Assembly: GCF_015354445.1 (NCBI RefSeq)
Contig: NZ_JADKYT010000002.1
Span: 372,001-436,000, forward strand
Direction of reading: 5' to 3'
DNA length: 64,000 bases
Source of the DNA: Methylophilus sp. QUAN
Lineage (GTDB): Bacteria; Pseudomonadota; Gammaproteobacteria; Burkholderiales; Methylophilaceae
The position numbers and the translations under genes are program-made. Every line of letters begins with the position of its first letter. The stretch's first letter is position 1. Positions 45,458-55,127 of the stretch are shown here, piece after piece. The notes under the pieces were generated by a model. It was not told the origin of the DNA. It saw only the letters and a program-made list of their open reading frames with translations, and ran no database searches.

Positions 45458-46210
45458 TTAGTATTTGCTGTGTTTTTTCGGGTTGACTGTCAGCGTCAAA
45501 ATGCCACGCAATAAATTCACTTCTTCTTTCTCTAACCGGCTACGGCCATACAGGCGGCGCAGGCGTTCAAACAGCTTTTTAGGCGCGCGCGGGTTGATGT
45601 AGCCAATATGTTCCAGGACTTCGCGCATATGCTCGTAAAAACGCTCCAGGTCTTCCTGCGTGGCGAGCTCGGCTGGTTTTTCTTCGTAGTGTAGTTCCCC
45701 GGTCGTGATCGCCATACGTGTTTCATAACTCATGATTTGTACTGCTTGCGCCAGGTTGAGCGAAGTATACTCAGGGTTGGCCGGAATCGTCGCCAACACA
45801 TGACAAAGATCAGCCTCGGCATTGCTCAGGCCGCTCATTTCTGTGCCAAATACCAATGCCACCTGGCTATGGCTGGCGACGGATTTTACTTCTTGTGCCG
45901 CTTCGCGCACCGTCATCACCTGCTGCGACAGCGAGCGTTCCTTGCCACTGACGCCAATCACAAACTGGCAATCGGCCAATGCCTCTTCCAGTGTTTCTGT
46001 CACCACGGCAGTTTCCAGTAAGTCAGCCGCATTTACCGCCAGCGAGTTTGCTTCGTTATCCGGAAAGTGCTTGGGGCGCACCAGGTAAAGGCGGCTTAAA
46101 CCCATGGTTTTCATGGCGCGCGCCGTAGAACCGATGTTGCCAGGATGGCTGGTTTGGCATAAAACGACACGGATATTGGCAAAGATTGTAGATTCTGGAG
46201 TGGGTGACAT
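45458..46210 (-). CDS. trmJ: tRNA (cytidine/uridine-32-2'-O)-methyltransferase TrmJ
   Basis: A SPOUT-class tRNA 2'-O-methyltransferase of 250 aa. Motifs are VVLCQTSHPGNIGSTARAMKTMGL near the N-terminus, VALVFGTEMSGLSNAEADLC, and IPANPEYTSLNLAQAVQIMSYE forming the SAM-binding knot. It is divergent from suhB and upstream of cysE-isc genes, the same order as in many proteobacteria. Confidence 0.94.
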   Translation of the reverse strand: MSPTPESTIFANIRVVLCQTSHPGNIGSTARAMKTMGLSRLYLVRPKHFPDNEANSLAVNAADLLETAVVTETLEEALADCQFVIGVSGKERSLSQQVMTVREAAQEVKSVASHSQVALVFGTEMSGLSNAEADLCHVLATIPANPEYTSLNLAQAVQIMSYETRMAITTGELHYEEKPAELATQEDLERFYEHMREVLEHIGYINPRAPKKLFERLRRLYGRSRLEKEEVNLLRGILTLTVNPKKHSKY

Positions 46211-46293
46211 GGGTAAATGTTGCCGTTATGTTTGTGGCTAAGCGTGTAAAAAGCTAAAATAGCATTTTATCAGTTGAATCAAGATCCCACAGC

Positions 46294-47109
46294 ATGCATC
46301 CAATCCTGAATGTCGCCATTCGCGCCGCGCGTGAAGCAGGCAAAATCATCAACCGTGGCGCCATGGACATCGGCGCCTTAAAAGTCGAGCAAAAAGACAC
46401 CAATGACTTTGTCAGCGAAATCGACCGCAATGCCGAGCAAGCCATTATCAATGTATTAAAAGAAGCTTACCCAAACCACGGCTTTTATGGCGAAGAAACG
46501 GGTAAGACCAATAGCGAATCCGACAATATCTGGATTATCGACCCGCTAGATGGTACGACTAACTTTTTGCATAACTTCCCGGCTTACTGTATTTCAATTG
46601 CCCTGCAAGAAAAAGGCGTGCTGACCCAGGCCGTGATTTACGACCCGGTGCGCAACGACCTGTTTACCGCCACCAGAGGCAGCGGTGCGTTTTTGAACAA
46701 TCGCCGTATCCGCGTCACACAGCGCACCAAATTGCAAGAAGCGCTGCTTTCTACGGGGTTCCCATTCAAAGATTTCAGCTATCTGGATACCTATATCAAT
46801 ATCTTCCGCGATATGGCCAAGAAAACAGCTGGTTTACGCCGTCCTGGCTCCGCCGCGCTGGATCTCGCCTATGTAGCCGCCGGTTTCACTGACGGTTTCT
46901 TCGAGATTAACCTGTCGCCATGGGATATCGCTGCTGGTGCGTTGCTGGTACAAGAGGCCGGTGGTATTGTCGGTGACTTTGAAGGCAATGAAAGCTGGTT
47001 GCGTACCGGTAATATCGTAGCAGCTAACCCGAAAGTGTTTGGGCAAATGCTGCAAGTGATTGCACCGCACTTAACTGAGCGTATCAAGACACCGACATTG
47101 GTCGTGTAG
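46294..47109 (+). CDS. suhB: inositol-1-monophosphatase family protein SuhB
   Basis: A 271-aa Mg-dependent phosphatase. Metal-binding motifs are GEETG, WIIDPLDGTTNFLHNFP and SPWDIAAGALLVQEAGG. SuhB also takes part in rRNA antitermination in E. coli. The neighbouring divergent trmJ is the usual context. A terminator lies 24 bases after the stop. Confidence 0.95.
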   Translation: MHPILNVAIRAAREAGKIINRGAMDIGALKVEQKDTNDFVSEIDRNAEQAIINVLKEAYPNHGFYGEETGKTNSESDNIWIIDPLDGTTNFLHNFPAYCISIALQEKGVLTQAVIYDPVRNDLFTATRGSGAFLNNRRIRVTQRTKLQEALLSTGFPFKDFSYLDTYINIFRDMAKKTAGLRRPGSAALDLAYVAAGFTDGFFEINLSPWDIAAGALLVQEAGGIVGDFEGNESWLRTGNIVAANPKVFGQMLQVIAPHLTERIKTPTLVV

Positions 47110-47133
47110 TTTTTTGATTGGATGGATAAGTAG

Positions 47134-47166
47134 ACCCGGATATAAATGTCCGGGTTTATTTTTTTG
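47134..47166 (+). terminator. Rho-independent terminator after suhB
   Basis: ACCCGGA (47134-47140) and TCCGGGT (47149-47155) form a 7-base-pair stem followed by TTATTTTTTT. Confidence 0.9.
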
Positions 47167-47265
47167 TGGGTGATGGGTTAGGAAGGTAATTCTTTGGGTT
47201 TGTTTAGGTGTTGTTGCTTTTCACCTTTTTCTTTGCTTACACAAAATGGATTTAGGACAGATCTA

Positions 47266-47496
47266 TTTCGCCTTTTCGGCGAGTTACTTTTCTTTGCTTG
47301 TACAAAGAATAAGTAACTAAAAGAAAGTGCACCCCAGCTTCCGCTTGATTCCTGCGTTGCTCGTCAAAATAAGCGGTCACGAAAGTCCTAATTTGAGCAA
47401 CGCAAGGGAGCCTTTAGGCCGTGATGGCTGGGTGTCGTCCTCTTTGGTTACTTTCTGGGGGACAAGCGCCAGAAAGTGACTCGCCGAGAGGCGAAA
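47266..47496. repeat. fold-back repeat element, short copy
   Basis: Fills most of the gene-free 47110-47646 gap. Outer arms of about 24 bases are inverted (TTTCGCC..TTCGGCGAGT..ACTTT at the left; AAAGTGACTCGCCGA..GGCGAAA at the right). Inner inverted pairs are CACCCCAGC/GCTGGGTG and GCGTTGCTC/GAGCAACGC, so the whole element can fold back on itself. The same modules recur at 52.1-52.7 kb. It contains no credible gene or transposase; it is probably a MITE-like dispersed repeat. Confidence 0.75.
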
Positions 47497-47646
47497 GAGA
47501 GTGCAGCTTAAAACTCACATCTCTAAATGTAAGAATAACTTTCTTCCATCATCGTCTTTCTATCAGCACGCTCGGCAAAAAACATGCTTTTGTTGTAAGA
47601 TGCACTGGCTATTTATTCCAACCTCTCTAAATCAAAGTTTCCCTGC

Positions 47647-50193
47647 ATGGCCTTCGAAAATCACACCCCCATGATGCGTCAATACCTGACGTTGAAAGCA
47701 CAGTATCCCGATATGCTGCTGTTTTACCGCATGGGTGATTTTTACGAACTGTTTTTTGAGGATGCTGAAAAAGCGTCGCGTTTGCTTGGGATTACACTGA
47801 CCCGCCGTGGTGCCAGCAATGGCGAGCCGATTAAGATGGCAGGTTTGCCTTACCATGCAGCCGAAGGGTATCTGGCCAAATTGGCGAAAATGGGCGAAGC
47901 GGTGGCCATTTGCGAGCAGGTGGGTGATCCGGCAACGTCTAAAGGGCCGGTAGCGCGTGAGGTGACGCGTATCCTCACCCCTGGCACCCTGACGGATGCG
48001 GCGCTGCTAGATGAGACACGTGATAACACGCTGCTGTGTGTGGCCAAAGGGGAAGGTTTACTGGGTTTGGCGCGGCTCAACCTGGCCTCTGGTGAGTTTG
48101 TGTTGAGTGAAATCGCGCCCGGACATTTGTCGCAAGAGCTGGAGCGTATTCATCCTGCCGAGCTGGTGATTGCAGAGGACCATAGTTCAGAGGTATTGCA
48201 ACAGTCACGTTGCGCTAAAAAGCGCTTGGCGCCATGGCAGTTTGACCTGGATACCGCTAACCGCAGTTTGACGCAGCAATTCAATACGCATGACCTGGGT
48301 GGTTTTGGTTGTGCTGAAATGCCTGCGGCAGTGACGGCGGCGGGGGCTTTGCTGGAATATGTGAAGCATACCCAGCGCACGGCGTTGCCGCATATTGCCG
48401 GTTTACGTGTAGAGCAGAGCCATCATTACCTGCAACTGGACGCGGCGACACGCCGCAACCTGGAAATTGATACCACCATTCGTGGTGAAGCCACGCCGAC
48501 GTTGTATTCATTGCTGAATTCAACACAAACGGCTATGGGCGCGCGATTGTTACGTCATTGGTTGCATCATCCTTTGCGCAACCAGCACCTCATCCAGCAG
48601 CGTCATTTGGCAGTGGCTGAGTTGCTGGGGCAGTTTCTGGATAGTGCATTGCAGCAGGCGCTGCATCCGATAGGCGATATTGAGCGCATGACGGCACGGG
48701 TCGCTCTGAAAACGGCCCGTCCGCGTGATTTGTCTGGTTTGCGTGATAGTTTGTTGCAATTGCCTGCGCTGGTTGCGACATTGCCAGGAGCTATGTCGCC
48801 TTTATTGCAAGGGTTGCTGGGGGAGTTGCAAGCGCCCTCTGATGCGTTGCAGTTGTTGGTGCAGGCGATTCAGGCGGAGCCTTCTGCGGTGTTGCGCGAA
48901 GGCGGAGTGATCGCCACTGGTTACGATGGCGAACTGGATGAGTTGCGTGCGATTCAGACCGATCATGGTGACTTCTTATTGCAATTTGAAGCTGCAGAAA
49001 AAGCCCGTACCGGTATTGCCAATCTCAAGGTTGAATATAACAGTGTGCATGGTTTTTATATTGAAATCAGCCGCTTGCAGGCCGAAAGTGCGCCACCGGA
49101 ATATCGCCGCCGCCAAACACTAAAAAACGTTGAGCGTTTTATTACTCCTGAACTTAAAGCGTTTGAAGATAAGGTTCTGAGTGCTAATGAGCGTGCCTTG
49201 GCGCGCGAAAAAATGCTTTATGAGCAGGTGCTGGATGCACTGTTGCCGCACATTACCACGTTGCAACGTATCGCCACGGCGGTCGCCAGCCTGGATGTAC
49301 TGGCCTGTTTTGCCGAGCGGGCACGGGCACTCAATTATGTGCAACCTGAATTTCGTGCCGAGATTGGCCTCGATATTCAGCACGGCCGCCACCCGGTGGT
49401 GGAAAGCATTGCCCAGCCTTATGTGGCGAATGACGTCACGCTCAATGCCTATCGGCAATTATTGCTGATTACTGGCCCGAACATGGGTGGTAAATCCACC
49501 TTTATGCGGCAGACAGCATTGATTGTATTGCTGGCTTACTGTGGCAGCTTTGTGCCTGCGCAACGTGCAGTCATTGGCGAGGTAGACCGCATCTTTACCC
49601 GAATTGGTGCTTCTGATGACCTGGCAGGTGGCCGCTCAACCTTTATGGTGGAGATGACGGAAACGGCTAATATTCTTAATAATGCCAGTGCCAATAGCCT
49701 GGTGTTGCTGGATGAAATTGGCCGCGGTACCAGTACGTTTGACGGCCTGAGCCTGGCCTGGGCCGTGGCGAAACAGTTGCTGGAGAAAAACAAATCGTTG
49801 ACCTTGTTTGCCACACACTACTTTGAGCTGACTCGCATTGTCGATGAAGCCAAGCATGCCGCCAATGTGCATCTGGATGCGGTGGAGCATGGTCAGGGTA
49901 TTGTGTTTTTGCATAAGGTAGAAGAGGGCGCCGCGACCATGAGTTACGGCATACAGGTGGCGCAGTTGGCCGGTATTCCTAAGTCTGTGGTGCAACTGGC
50001 CAAGCGCAAACTGCAACAACTGGAAAACCAAACCATTGCCGCGACACCACAAAATGATTTGTTTGCGGTCAGTCATGCGCCAGAGGGACCGCCTTTGCAT
50101 CCCCTGGTCGCAGAGTTAGAGCGTATTCAACCGGATGACCTGACGCCCAAGCAGGCGTTAGAGTTACTGTATTCTTTAAAAAAACAATTGTGA
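47647..50193 (+). CDS. mutS: DNA mismatch repair protein MutS
   Basis: Recognises mismatches and starts methyl- or nick-directed repair. The 848-aa product has the mismatch-reading F32-Y33-E34 (GDFYELF), the central lever/clamp region, and an ATPase with Walker [14 protein letters not shown] and Walker [17 protein letters not shown]. The C-terminal helix-turn-helix and tetramer region are present, near E. coli length (853 aa). Confidence 0.97.
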   Translation: MAFENHTPMMRQYLTLKAQYPDMLLFYRMGDFYELFFEDAEKASRLLGITLTRRGASNGEPIKMAGLPYHAAEGYLAKLAKMGEAVAICEQVGDPATSKGPVAREVTRILTPGTLTDAALLDETRDNTLLCVAKGEGLLGLARLNLASGEFVLSEIAPGHLSQELERIHPAELVIAEDHSSEVLQQSRCAKKRLAPWQFDLDTANRSLTQQFNTHDLGGFGCAEMPAAVTAAGALLEYVKHTQRTALPHIAGLRVEQSHHYLQLDAATRRNLEIDTTIRGEATPTLYSLLNSTQTAMGARLLRHWLHHPLRNQHLIQQRHLAVAELLGQFLDSALQQALHPIGDIERMTARVALKTARPRDLSGLRDSLLQLPALVATLPGAMSPLLQGLLGELQAPSDALQLLVQAIQAEPSAVLREGGVIATGYDGELDELRAIQTDHGDFLLQFEAAEKARTGIANLKVEYNSVHGFYIEISRLQAESAPPEYRRRQTLKNVERFITPELKAFEDKVLSANERALAREKMLYEQVLDALLPHITTLQRIATAVASLDVLACFAERARALNYVQPEFRAEIGLDIQHGRHPVVESIAQPYVANDVTLNAYRQLLLITGPNMGGKSTFMRQTALIVLLAYCGSFVPAQRAVIGEVDRIFTRIGASDDLAGGRSTFMVEMTETANILNNASANSLVLLDEIGRGTSTFDGLSLAWAVAKQLLEKNKSLTLFATHYFELTRIVDEAKHAANVHLDAVEHGQGIVFLHKVEEGAATMSYGIQVAQLAGIPKSVVQLAKRKLQQLENQTIAATPQNDLFAVSHAPEGPPLHPLVAELERIQPDDLTPKQALELLYSLKKQL

Positions 50194-50203
50194 GGATTTG
50201 ACC

Positions 50204-50797
50204 ATGCAAAAACCTGCGATCACGCAACAAGCCATTCATGAACTGTTAGCTAACCGCTGGAGCGGCCGTGCTTATGATGCAGACCAGTCGGTCAGCAAAG
50301 AACAAGTGGTTAGCCTGCTTGAAGCCGCCCGTTGGGCGCCATCCTGTTTTGGCGACCAGCCCTGGCGCTATGTTGTTTGCAACAAGGCCGATAACCTGGA
50401 AGCCTGGCAGGCAGCGTTTGATTGCCTTGTGCCTGGCAACCAAGGCTGGGCAGTTAACGCGCCGGTGTTGTTGTTGATTTGCGCAGATACTTTGTTTGGC
50501 CATAACGATAAACCGAATAAGTGGGCCGCCTACGATACAGGCGCCGCGACTGAAAACCTGTGTTTGCAAGCCACTGCACTGGGCCTGATGGCGCACCAAA
50601 TGGGTGGATTCGATGCCGATAAAGCCAGGGCGGCTTTTAATGTGCCTGAGCGTTACCAGATCCTAGCGATGGTTACCGTAGGCTACCAGGCATCCGTAGA
50701 CAGTTTATCGGGTGAAGTGAAGGAGCGCGAACTGGCTGCCCGTAGTCGCAAGCCACTGGAAGAGTTATTTTTTAATGGGGTCTGGCAAGGTCAATAA
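50204..50797 (+). CDS. nitroreductase-family flavoprotein
   Basis: A 197-aa FMN-dependent oxidoreductase of the nitroreductase superfamily: NRWSGRAYDADQSVSKEQVVSLLEAARWAPSCFGDQPWRYVVC (FMN-binding N-terminal region, partly quoted as SGRAYD and APSCFGDQPWR) and GAATENLCLQATALGLMAHQMGGFD. The ATG at 50204 is chosen, with TGAGGATTTG upstream. It lies 10 bases after mutS and is probably co-transcribed. Substrate unknown. Confidence 0.88.
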   Translation: MQKPAITQQAIHELLANRWSGRAYDADQSVSKEQVVSLLEAARWAPSCFGDQPWRYVVCNKADNLEAWQAAFDCLVPGNQGWAVNAPVLLLICADTLFGHNDKPNKWAAYDTGAATENLCLQATALGLMAHQMGGFDADKARAAFNVPERYQILAMVTVGYQASVDSLSGEVKERELAARSRKPLEELFFNGVWQGQ

Positions 50798-50960
50798 TTC
50801 ATCATAATTACCCATTCGGTATTGGCCCGTTTGGGTAGATAAGCCGTTGATCAATAAGATTGTTGTTGAGTTATTTAATCTGATGAATTACGATTGGCAT
50901 AACTAAAAAATTAATTAAAATATGCCTGTTATACAGGCCCATTCTTTGAGGAGAGAGAAG

Positions 50961-51497
50961 ATGTTGATGTCACGTTTTTTCAAAACACTGGTAGGTGCCG
51001 CCTTATTAGCAGGCGTTTCACTGGCAAATGCGGCGACTTATAGTTTTGTTGGTAGTTGGTCTGTTTATGATGATGCGGCACCAGAGTGGAATGATCCCGC
51101 TTACAGTGCTACAAAAGGCCCTTTAGCCTACACGGCACAAGAGGCAGCTGCCTTGTTATTTGGTGGTTCAGCTTCTGATTATGTGATTAGTTCTATTGAT
51201 GACAATCCACTAAATATTGACTTTAAGGCTTGGTATGATGTGATTGGTTATAGTGGCGGTGCCGTATTTGCACAAGACTATAACAATAAATATAACGGAC
51301 TGTATTATGGGCCAGTAGACTCTTTTGTTGTCGGTAGTATCAATTCTGCAGCTTCCGCTTTTATTAGAGATAACGGTATTTTTAATAAAAACTATGCATT
51401 CAGAATTACAGCGGTGCCAGAGCCAGAAACTTATGGTTTGTTGATGGCAGGTTTGGGTGCTATTGTCTTGGTACGTAGAAGAAAATACAACGCTTAA
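50961..51497 (+). CDS. PEP-CTERM anchored exported protein
   Basis: A 178-aa exported protein. A signal peptide (cleavage near NAA-TY, residue 22) and a mature beta-rich, glycine/tyrosine-rich region are followed by the sorting signal VPEPETYGLLMAGLGAIVLV and a basic tail RRRKYNA. Such proteins are processed by an exosortase, encoded elsewhere, and are often linked to exopolysaccharide. GAGGAGAGAGAAG sets the start at 50961. The mature part is not recognised. Confidence 0.88.
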   Translation: MLMSRFFKTLVGAALLAGVSLANAATYSFVGSWSVYDDAAPEWNDPAYSATKGPLAYTAQEAAALLFGGSASDYVISSIDDNPLNIDFKAWYDVIGYSGGAVFAQDYNNKYNGLYYGPVDSFVVGSINSAASAFIRDNGIFNKNYAFRITAVPEPETYGLLMAGLGAIVLVRRRKYNA

Positions 51498-51513
51498 TTT
51501 CAGGCGTTATCGC

Positions 51514-51540
51514 AAAAAAGCCGACCTTGTCGGCTTTTTT
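51514..51540 (+). terminator. Rho-independent terminator after the PEP-CTERM gene
   Basis: AAAAAAGCCGAC and GTCGGCTTTTTT pair around CTT; the 3' side ends in six T. Confidence 0.93.
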
Positions 51541-51643
51541 GTTTTCAAGATTTGGGACGAGTCACCGATGAAAATTTCTCTGGCATCAGGCTTCGTCTGT
51601 TAAAATATGAGTCATAAAAACAATTTTTTGGACTGGAGATAGT

Positions 51644-52012
51644 ATGGCGGTTGTAACACTGACCAAAGCGAACTTTAAAGAAACCATCGAAAGCAATGCG
51701 TTCGTGATTGTCGACTTCTGGGCGCCATGGTGTGACCCTTGTGTCGCATTTACGCCAACTTTTGAGGCGGCTGCGGCCAAAAACCCGGACATCGTATTTG
51801 GTATGGTGAATACTGAAACTGATCCGGAAATTTCTGAGTATTTCGAAGTGAAACAGATTCCTGGATTGTTGGTCATTCGTGAGCGTGCAGGTATTCATGC
51901 GCAAGTCGGCGAGATTGGTGCACCGGCACTGGATGAGATTATCAAGTGGGCACGTGAGTTTGATATGACGCCAGTGCGTGAATATTACAAAGCGGAAGAC
52001 GCTAAGCAATAG
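51644..52012 (+). CDS. thioredoxin-like protein with CDPC active site
   Basis: A 122-aa cytoplasmic thioredoxin-fold protein. The active site reads FWAPWCDPCVAFTPTFE, with aspartate in place of the usual glycine of CGPC, and the cis-proline segment is KQIPGLLVI. The C-terminal helix is extended (about 105-122). The CDPC change should alter the redox potential or partner choice. It is monocistronic, between two terminators. Confidence 0.88.
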   Translation: MAVVTLTKANFKETIESNAFVIVDFWAPWCDPCVAFTPTFEAAAAKNPDIVFGMVNTETDPEISEYFEVKQIPGLLVIRERAGIHAQVGEIGAPALDEIIKWAREFDMTPVREYYKAEDAKQ

Positions 52013-52030
52013 TCATTGATTATTGTGTTT

Positions 52031-52057
52031 AAAAAGCCATGCATTGCATGGCTTTTT
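52031..52057 (+). terminator. Rho-independent terminator after the thioredoxin-like gene
   Basis: AAAAGCCATGCA and TGCATGGCTTTTT pair with almost no loop beyond TT, giving a strong hairpin with a T tract. Confidence 0.9.
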
Positions 52058-52095
52058 GCTTTTTGAGTGTGTCAATTAGTGATGTAATGGGCGTT

Positions 52096-52715
52096 GCTTT
52101 TTGCCTTTTCGGCGAGTTACTTTCTTTAGCTTGCCCAAAGCGAAGACTATTCTATGATCGATCTATTTCGCCTCTCGGCGACCATTCTTTCTTATGCTTG
52201 TCCATAAGAAAGAAGGCAAAGAACAAGACACCCCAGCTTCCGCTTGATTCCTGTGCTACTCAGCTTGTCGGGCGTCAATCAAAAACTCGTCCTGACAAGC
52301 CACACAGAACGTGGCTTGTTGCGGGACTCAAACAGTTGCTTGCCGAAATCCCCCGCCAATCCTGCGTTGCTCGGCGCGGCAGATGGGGACCCCGAACACC
52401 AGGCGAACGCAACTGTTTTCAGACTTTAGTAAAAGAATCTGGTTTTTAACCATCCGAACTAAATCAATGCAAGTTAGATGAGACAAATCCCATCCCATCA
52501 CGCTGAGTAGCGCAGGCGAAGTGGGGGGGGCTCTGCCATCGACTGTTCGAGTTCCGCGGTGGCTTGCGGGGTGTGCAAGCCGCTAGGGCGAGTTTCGATG
52601 GACGCCCATTTTGTTGAGCAACGCAAGGGAGCCGTCAGGCCGTGATGGCTGGGTGTCTTCCTCTTTGGTTACTTTCTGGGGGACAAGCACCAGAAAGTGA
52701 CTCGCCGAAAGGCGA
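52096..52715. repeat. fold-back repeat element, long copy
   Basis: Fills most of the gene-free 52013-52768 gap. It shares with the 47.3-kb copy GATCTATTTCGCC near 52161, CCCCAGCTTCCGCTTGATTC near 52231, GAGCAACGCAAGGGAGCC at 52616, GGCCGTGATGGCTGGGTGTC and the right arm AGAAAGTGACTCGCCGA. Between the inner arms it carries about 350 extra bases, including a GGCTTGCGGGGTGTGCAAGCC hairpin and a run of eight G. No transposase or credible gene is present. Confidence 0.75.
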
Positions 52716-52768
52716 AATAGGATATTGCTATAGCAAGCATTGGCTAAAGGCCTCTTTCTTGATCACTT

Positions 52769-53233
52769 TTAATCTACTGGTACTTTCGCCCTTGCCACCA
52801 CATTCCTCAATACAAAACTGGTATGTACGCCTGTAACACCTGCAATTTTGGTAATTTTATGCAGTAATAGATGCTGGTAATCATCCATGTCCTTTACAAC
52901 CACTTTAAGCAAATAGTCTGATTGTTGACCGGTAATCAGCAGGCATTCAAGCACTTCTGGAATCTGCGTGATGCTGCTTTCAAAATTGGCAAACCGTTCT
53001 GGTGTGTGTTGATCCATGGAAATACCAATCAACGCCATTAAGCTCAACCCCAGCTTTTTGGCATCGACCAGTGCCTGATAGCCAAGTATCAGGCCTGCTT
53101 GTTCTAATGCTTTGACTCTCCTCAGGCATGGCGCAGGGGAGAGGCCGATACGGTCAGCGAGTTCCTGGTTGCTGATGTGTCCATCGGTTTGCAGAATGCT
53201 GAGTATGGCTTTGTCGAACCGGTCTAATTTCAT
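52769..53233 (-). CDS. Lrp/AsnC-family transcriptional regulator
   Basis: A 154-aa regulator. The N-terminal helix-turn-helix (LDRFDKAILSILQTDGHISNQELADRIGLSPAPCLRRVKALEQ, key parts LDRFDKAIL and SPAPCLRRVK) is followed by the ligand-binding RAM domain with the expected LLKVVVKDMDDYQHLL. It is divergent from leuA across an AT-rich 163-base region holding repeated TTGAAAT sites, so it may regulate itself and leuA in response to an amino acid such as leucine. Confidence 0.9.
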   Translation of the reverse strand: MKLDRFDKAILSILQTDGHISNQELADRIGLSPAPCLRRVKALEQAGLILGYQALVDAKKLGLSLMALIGISMDQHTPERFANFESSITQIPEVLECLLITGQQSDYLLKVVVKDMDDYQHLLLHKITKIAGVTGVHTSFVLRNVVARAKVPVD

Positions 53234-53237
53234 ATAA

Positions 53238-53301
53238 ATTTCAACTTTAATTTTATATTGAAATAATATTACAAAAATAATTAATAAATTGAAATAATAT
53301 T
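53238..53301. promoter_or_regulatory. repeated TTGAAAT sites between lrp-like gene and leuA
   Basis: ATTGAAATAATATT occurs twice (53257-53270 and 53288-53301), 31 bases apart, about three helical turns. An inverted half-site ATTTCAA lies at about 53238-53244. Regularly phased half-sites suit an Lrp-type octamer. Confidence 0.5.
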
Positions 53302-53396
53302 TTTTAAATTGGCTATTTGTGTGGAAATTAGCAATTTAATTTTTCGCCAAACCTCTATCATGTCTCCTGTCAAAAACAAAACCGATGGAGCGCAGC

Positions 53397-55082
53397 ATGC
53401 AGACACAATCCGCCCAAAAATATCAGGCTTTTCCCCCTGTGAATCTCAAAGACCGCCAGTGGCCGAATGCAGTCATCAGCCAGCCTCCGATCTGGATGAG
53501 TACTGACCTGCGTGACGGTAACCAGTCGCTATTTGAGCCTATGGATGCGGAAAAGAAACTGCGTATGTTTAATATGCTGTGCCAGATGGGGTTCAAAGAA
53601 ATTGAAGTGGCTTTTCCTTCGGCGTCACAAACGGATTTTAATTTTGTACGCAGCCTGATTGAGGAAAAGCGCATCCCGGATGATGTGACCATAGAAGTGC
53701 TGACGCAGGCGCGTGAGCACCTGATACGCCGGACCATGGAGTCGGTGCGTGGCGCACGGCGTGTCATTGTGCATATTTATAATGCGATCTCGCCTACGTT
53801 TAGAGAGGTCGTCTTTAATATGGGCAAGGCCGAGGTGAAAGCCATGGCCGTCGATTCGGTGAAGCTGGTCAAGGCACTGGCAGTCGACATGCCTGAAACC
53901 GAAATCATCATGCAATATAGCCCGGAAACGTTTACGGCCACTGAGCTTGAGTTTTCTAAAGAGGTGTGTGATGCCGTCACCGAGGCCTGGGAGGCGACGC
54001 CAACACGCAAGGTGATTATCAATTGCCCGGCGACGGTAGAGGTGGCGAGCCCCAATGTGTATGCAGACCAGATTGAGTGGATGCACCGCAACCTGGCGCG
54101 CCGCGATAGCGTCATTCTGAGCCTGCATCCGCATAATGACCGTGGTACGGCGGTAGCTGCGACCGAGCTGGGCATCATGGCGGGCGCTGACCGTGTCGAA
54201 GGTTGCCTGTTTGGGCATGGCGAGCGTACCGGGAACGTTGACCTGGTGACCGTGGCGCTTAATATGTACACGCAAGGCGTGCATCCGGGCCTCGATTTTT
54301 CTGATATTGATGCGATTGGCCGTACGGTTGAAGAATGTACGCAGATTGAGATACATCCGCGTCATCCGTATGCGGGAGATCTGGTCTTTACTGCTTTCTC
54401 TGGCTCACACCAGGATGCGATTAAAAAAGGCTTTGCGACACAGCAGGCAGATGCGCGCTGGAACGTGCCTTACCTGCCGATTGACCCTAAAGACCTGGGC
54501 CGCAATTATGATTCGATTATTCGTGTGAATAGCCAGTCTGGCAAAGGCGGCGTGGCCTACCTGATGGAAAACCATTACGGTATCGTCATGCCCAGACGCA
54601 TGCAGGTGGAGTTTTCAGGCGTGGTACTGCAATACACGGATCAGCACGGCAGTGAAGTCGGGCCTGCCGAGCTGTGGCAGCTGTTTAATGCACAGTATGT
54701 GTCTGCCATTGTGCCTCTGCACTTTCAGGACTACCAGCTTGAAACGCATGCACAAGGACAGGCCATCCGCATGCATATTGCCGTCAATGGTGTACCGACC
54801 ATCGCCAGCGGGCAGGGCAATGGGCCGGTAGATGCGGCAGTGCATGCGCTGCAGAATATTGGCATACAGGTACAAGTACGCAGTTTCGAAGAGCGCTCAC
54901 TGGGTGCTAGCCCCTCTGCTGGCGAAGCGACTGCCTGTGCCTTTGTTGAAGTCGTCTGCCAGGGCAAAGTCTGTTATGGCGTGGGCATGGATACTAATAT
55001 CGTGACTGCTTCTATTAAAGCGATTTTCAGCGGCATGAATCGTTGTGGTGTACAGCCCGCAGGGATGGCTAGAATAGCCTGA
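53397..55082 (+). CDS. leuA: 2-isopropylmalate synthase, long (LeuA2-type) form
   Basis: First committed enzyme of leucine synthesis, condensing acetyl-CoA with 2-ketoisovalerate. The 561-aa protein has the catalytic TIM barrel (about 30-330; STDLRDGNQSLFEPM, LHPHNDRGTAVAATELG, VEGCLFGHGERTGNVDL) and a C-terminal LeuA regulatory domain for leucine feedback. Its sequence and length fit the yeast/Corynebacterium-like form rather than the ~520-aa E. coli form. The start at 53397 has GGAG six bases upstream. Confidence 0.94.
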   Translation: MQTQSAQKYQAFPPVNLKDRQWPNAVISQPPIWMSTDLRDGNQSLFEPMDAEKKLRMFNMLCQMGFKEIEVAFPSASQTDFNFVRSLIEEKRIPDDVTIEVLTQAREHLIRRTMESVRGARRVIVHIYNAISPTFREVVFNMGKAEVKAMAVDSVKLVKALAVDMPETEIIMQYSPETFTATELEFSKEVCDAVTEAWEATPTRKVIINCPATVEVASPNVYADQIEWMHRNLARRDSVILSLHPHNDRGTAVAATELGIMAGADRVEGCLFGHGERTGNVDLVTVALNMYTQGVHPGLDFSDIDAIGRTVEECTQIEIHPRHPYAGDLVFTAFSGSHQDAIKKGFATQQADARWNVPYLPIDPKDLGRNYDSIIRVNSQSGKGGVAYLMENHYGIVMPRRMQVEFSGVVLQYTDQHGSEVGPAELWQLFNAQYVSAIVPLHFQDYQLETHAQGQAIRMHIAVNGVPTIASGQGNGPVDAAVHALQNIGIQVQVRSFEERSLGASPSAGEATACAFVEVVCQGKVCYGVGMDTNIVTASIKAIFSGMNRCGVQPAGMARIA

Positions 55083-55090
55083 TGTGATTG

Positions 55091-55121
55091 GCCGCCGCCT
55101 GTCGTCTTGACGATAGGCGGC
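55091..55121. terminator. hairpin between convergent leuA and membrane-protein gene
   Basis: GCCGCCT-g-TCGT (55094-55105) pairs with ACGA-t-AGGCGGC (55110-55121) around CTTG. The T tract is poor on both sides, but the place between convergent genes suits a shared terminator. Confidence 0.6.
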
Positions 55122-55127
55122 GTATCT

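Noticed and set aside
47421-47630. 69-aa open frame in the short fold-back repeat
   Set aside because: Its peptide start (MMAGC.PLWLLSGGQAPESDSP) recurs in the other repeat copy and reflects repeat DNA, not a conserved gene.
52039-52449. 136-aa open frame in the long fold-back repeat
   Set aside because: It overlaps a terminator at its start and lies in the repeat; low-complexity translation with no family.
47110-52768. Insertion sequence or integrated element around the repeats
   Set aside because: No transposase, integrase or tRNA-flanked attachment site is visible; only fold-back repeats without coding capacity.
53625-54365. 246-aa open frame antisense to leuA
   Set aside because: Entirely inside leuA; composition is that of a reverse-strand shadow.
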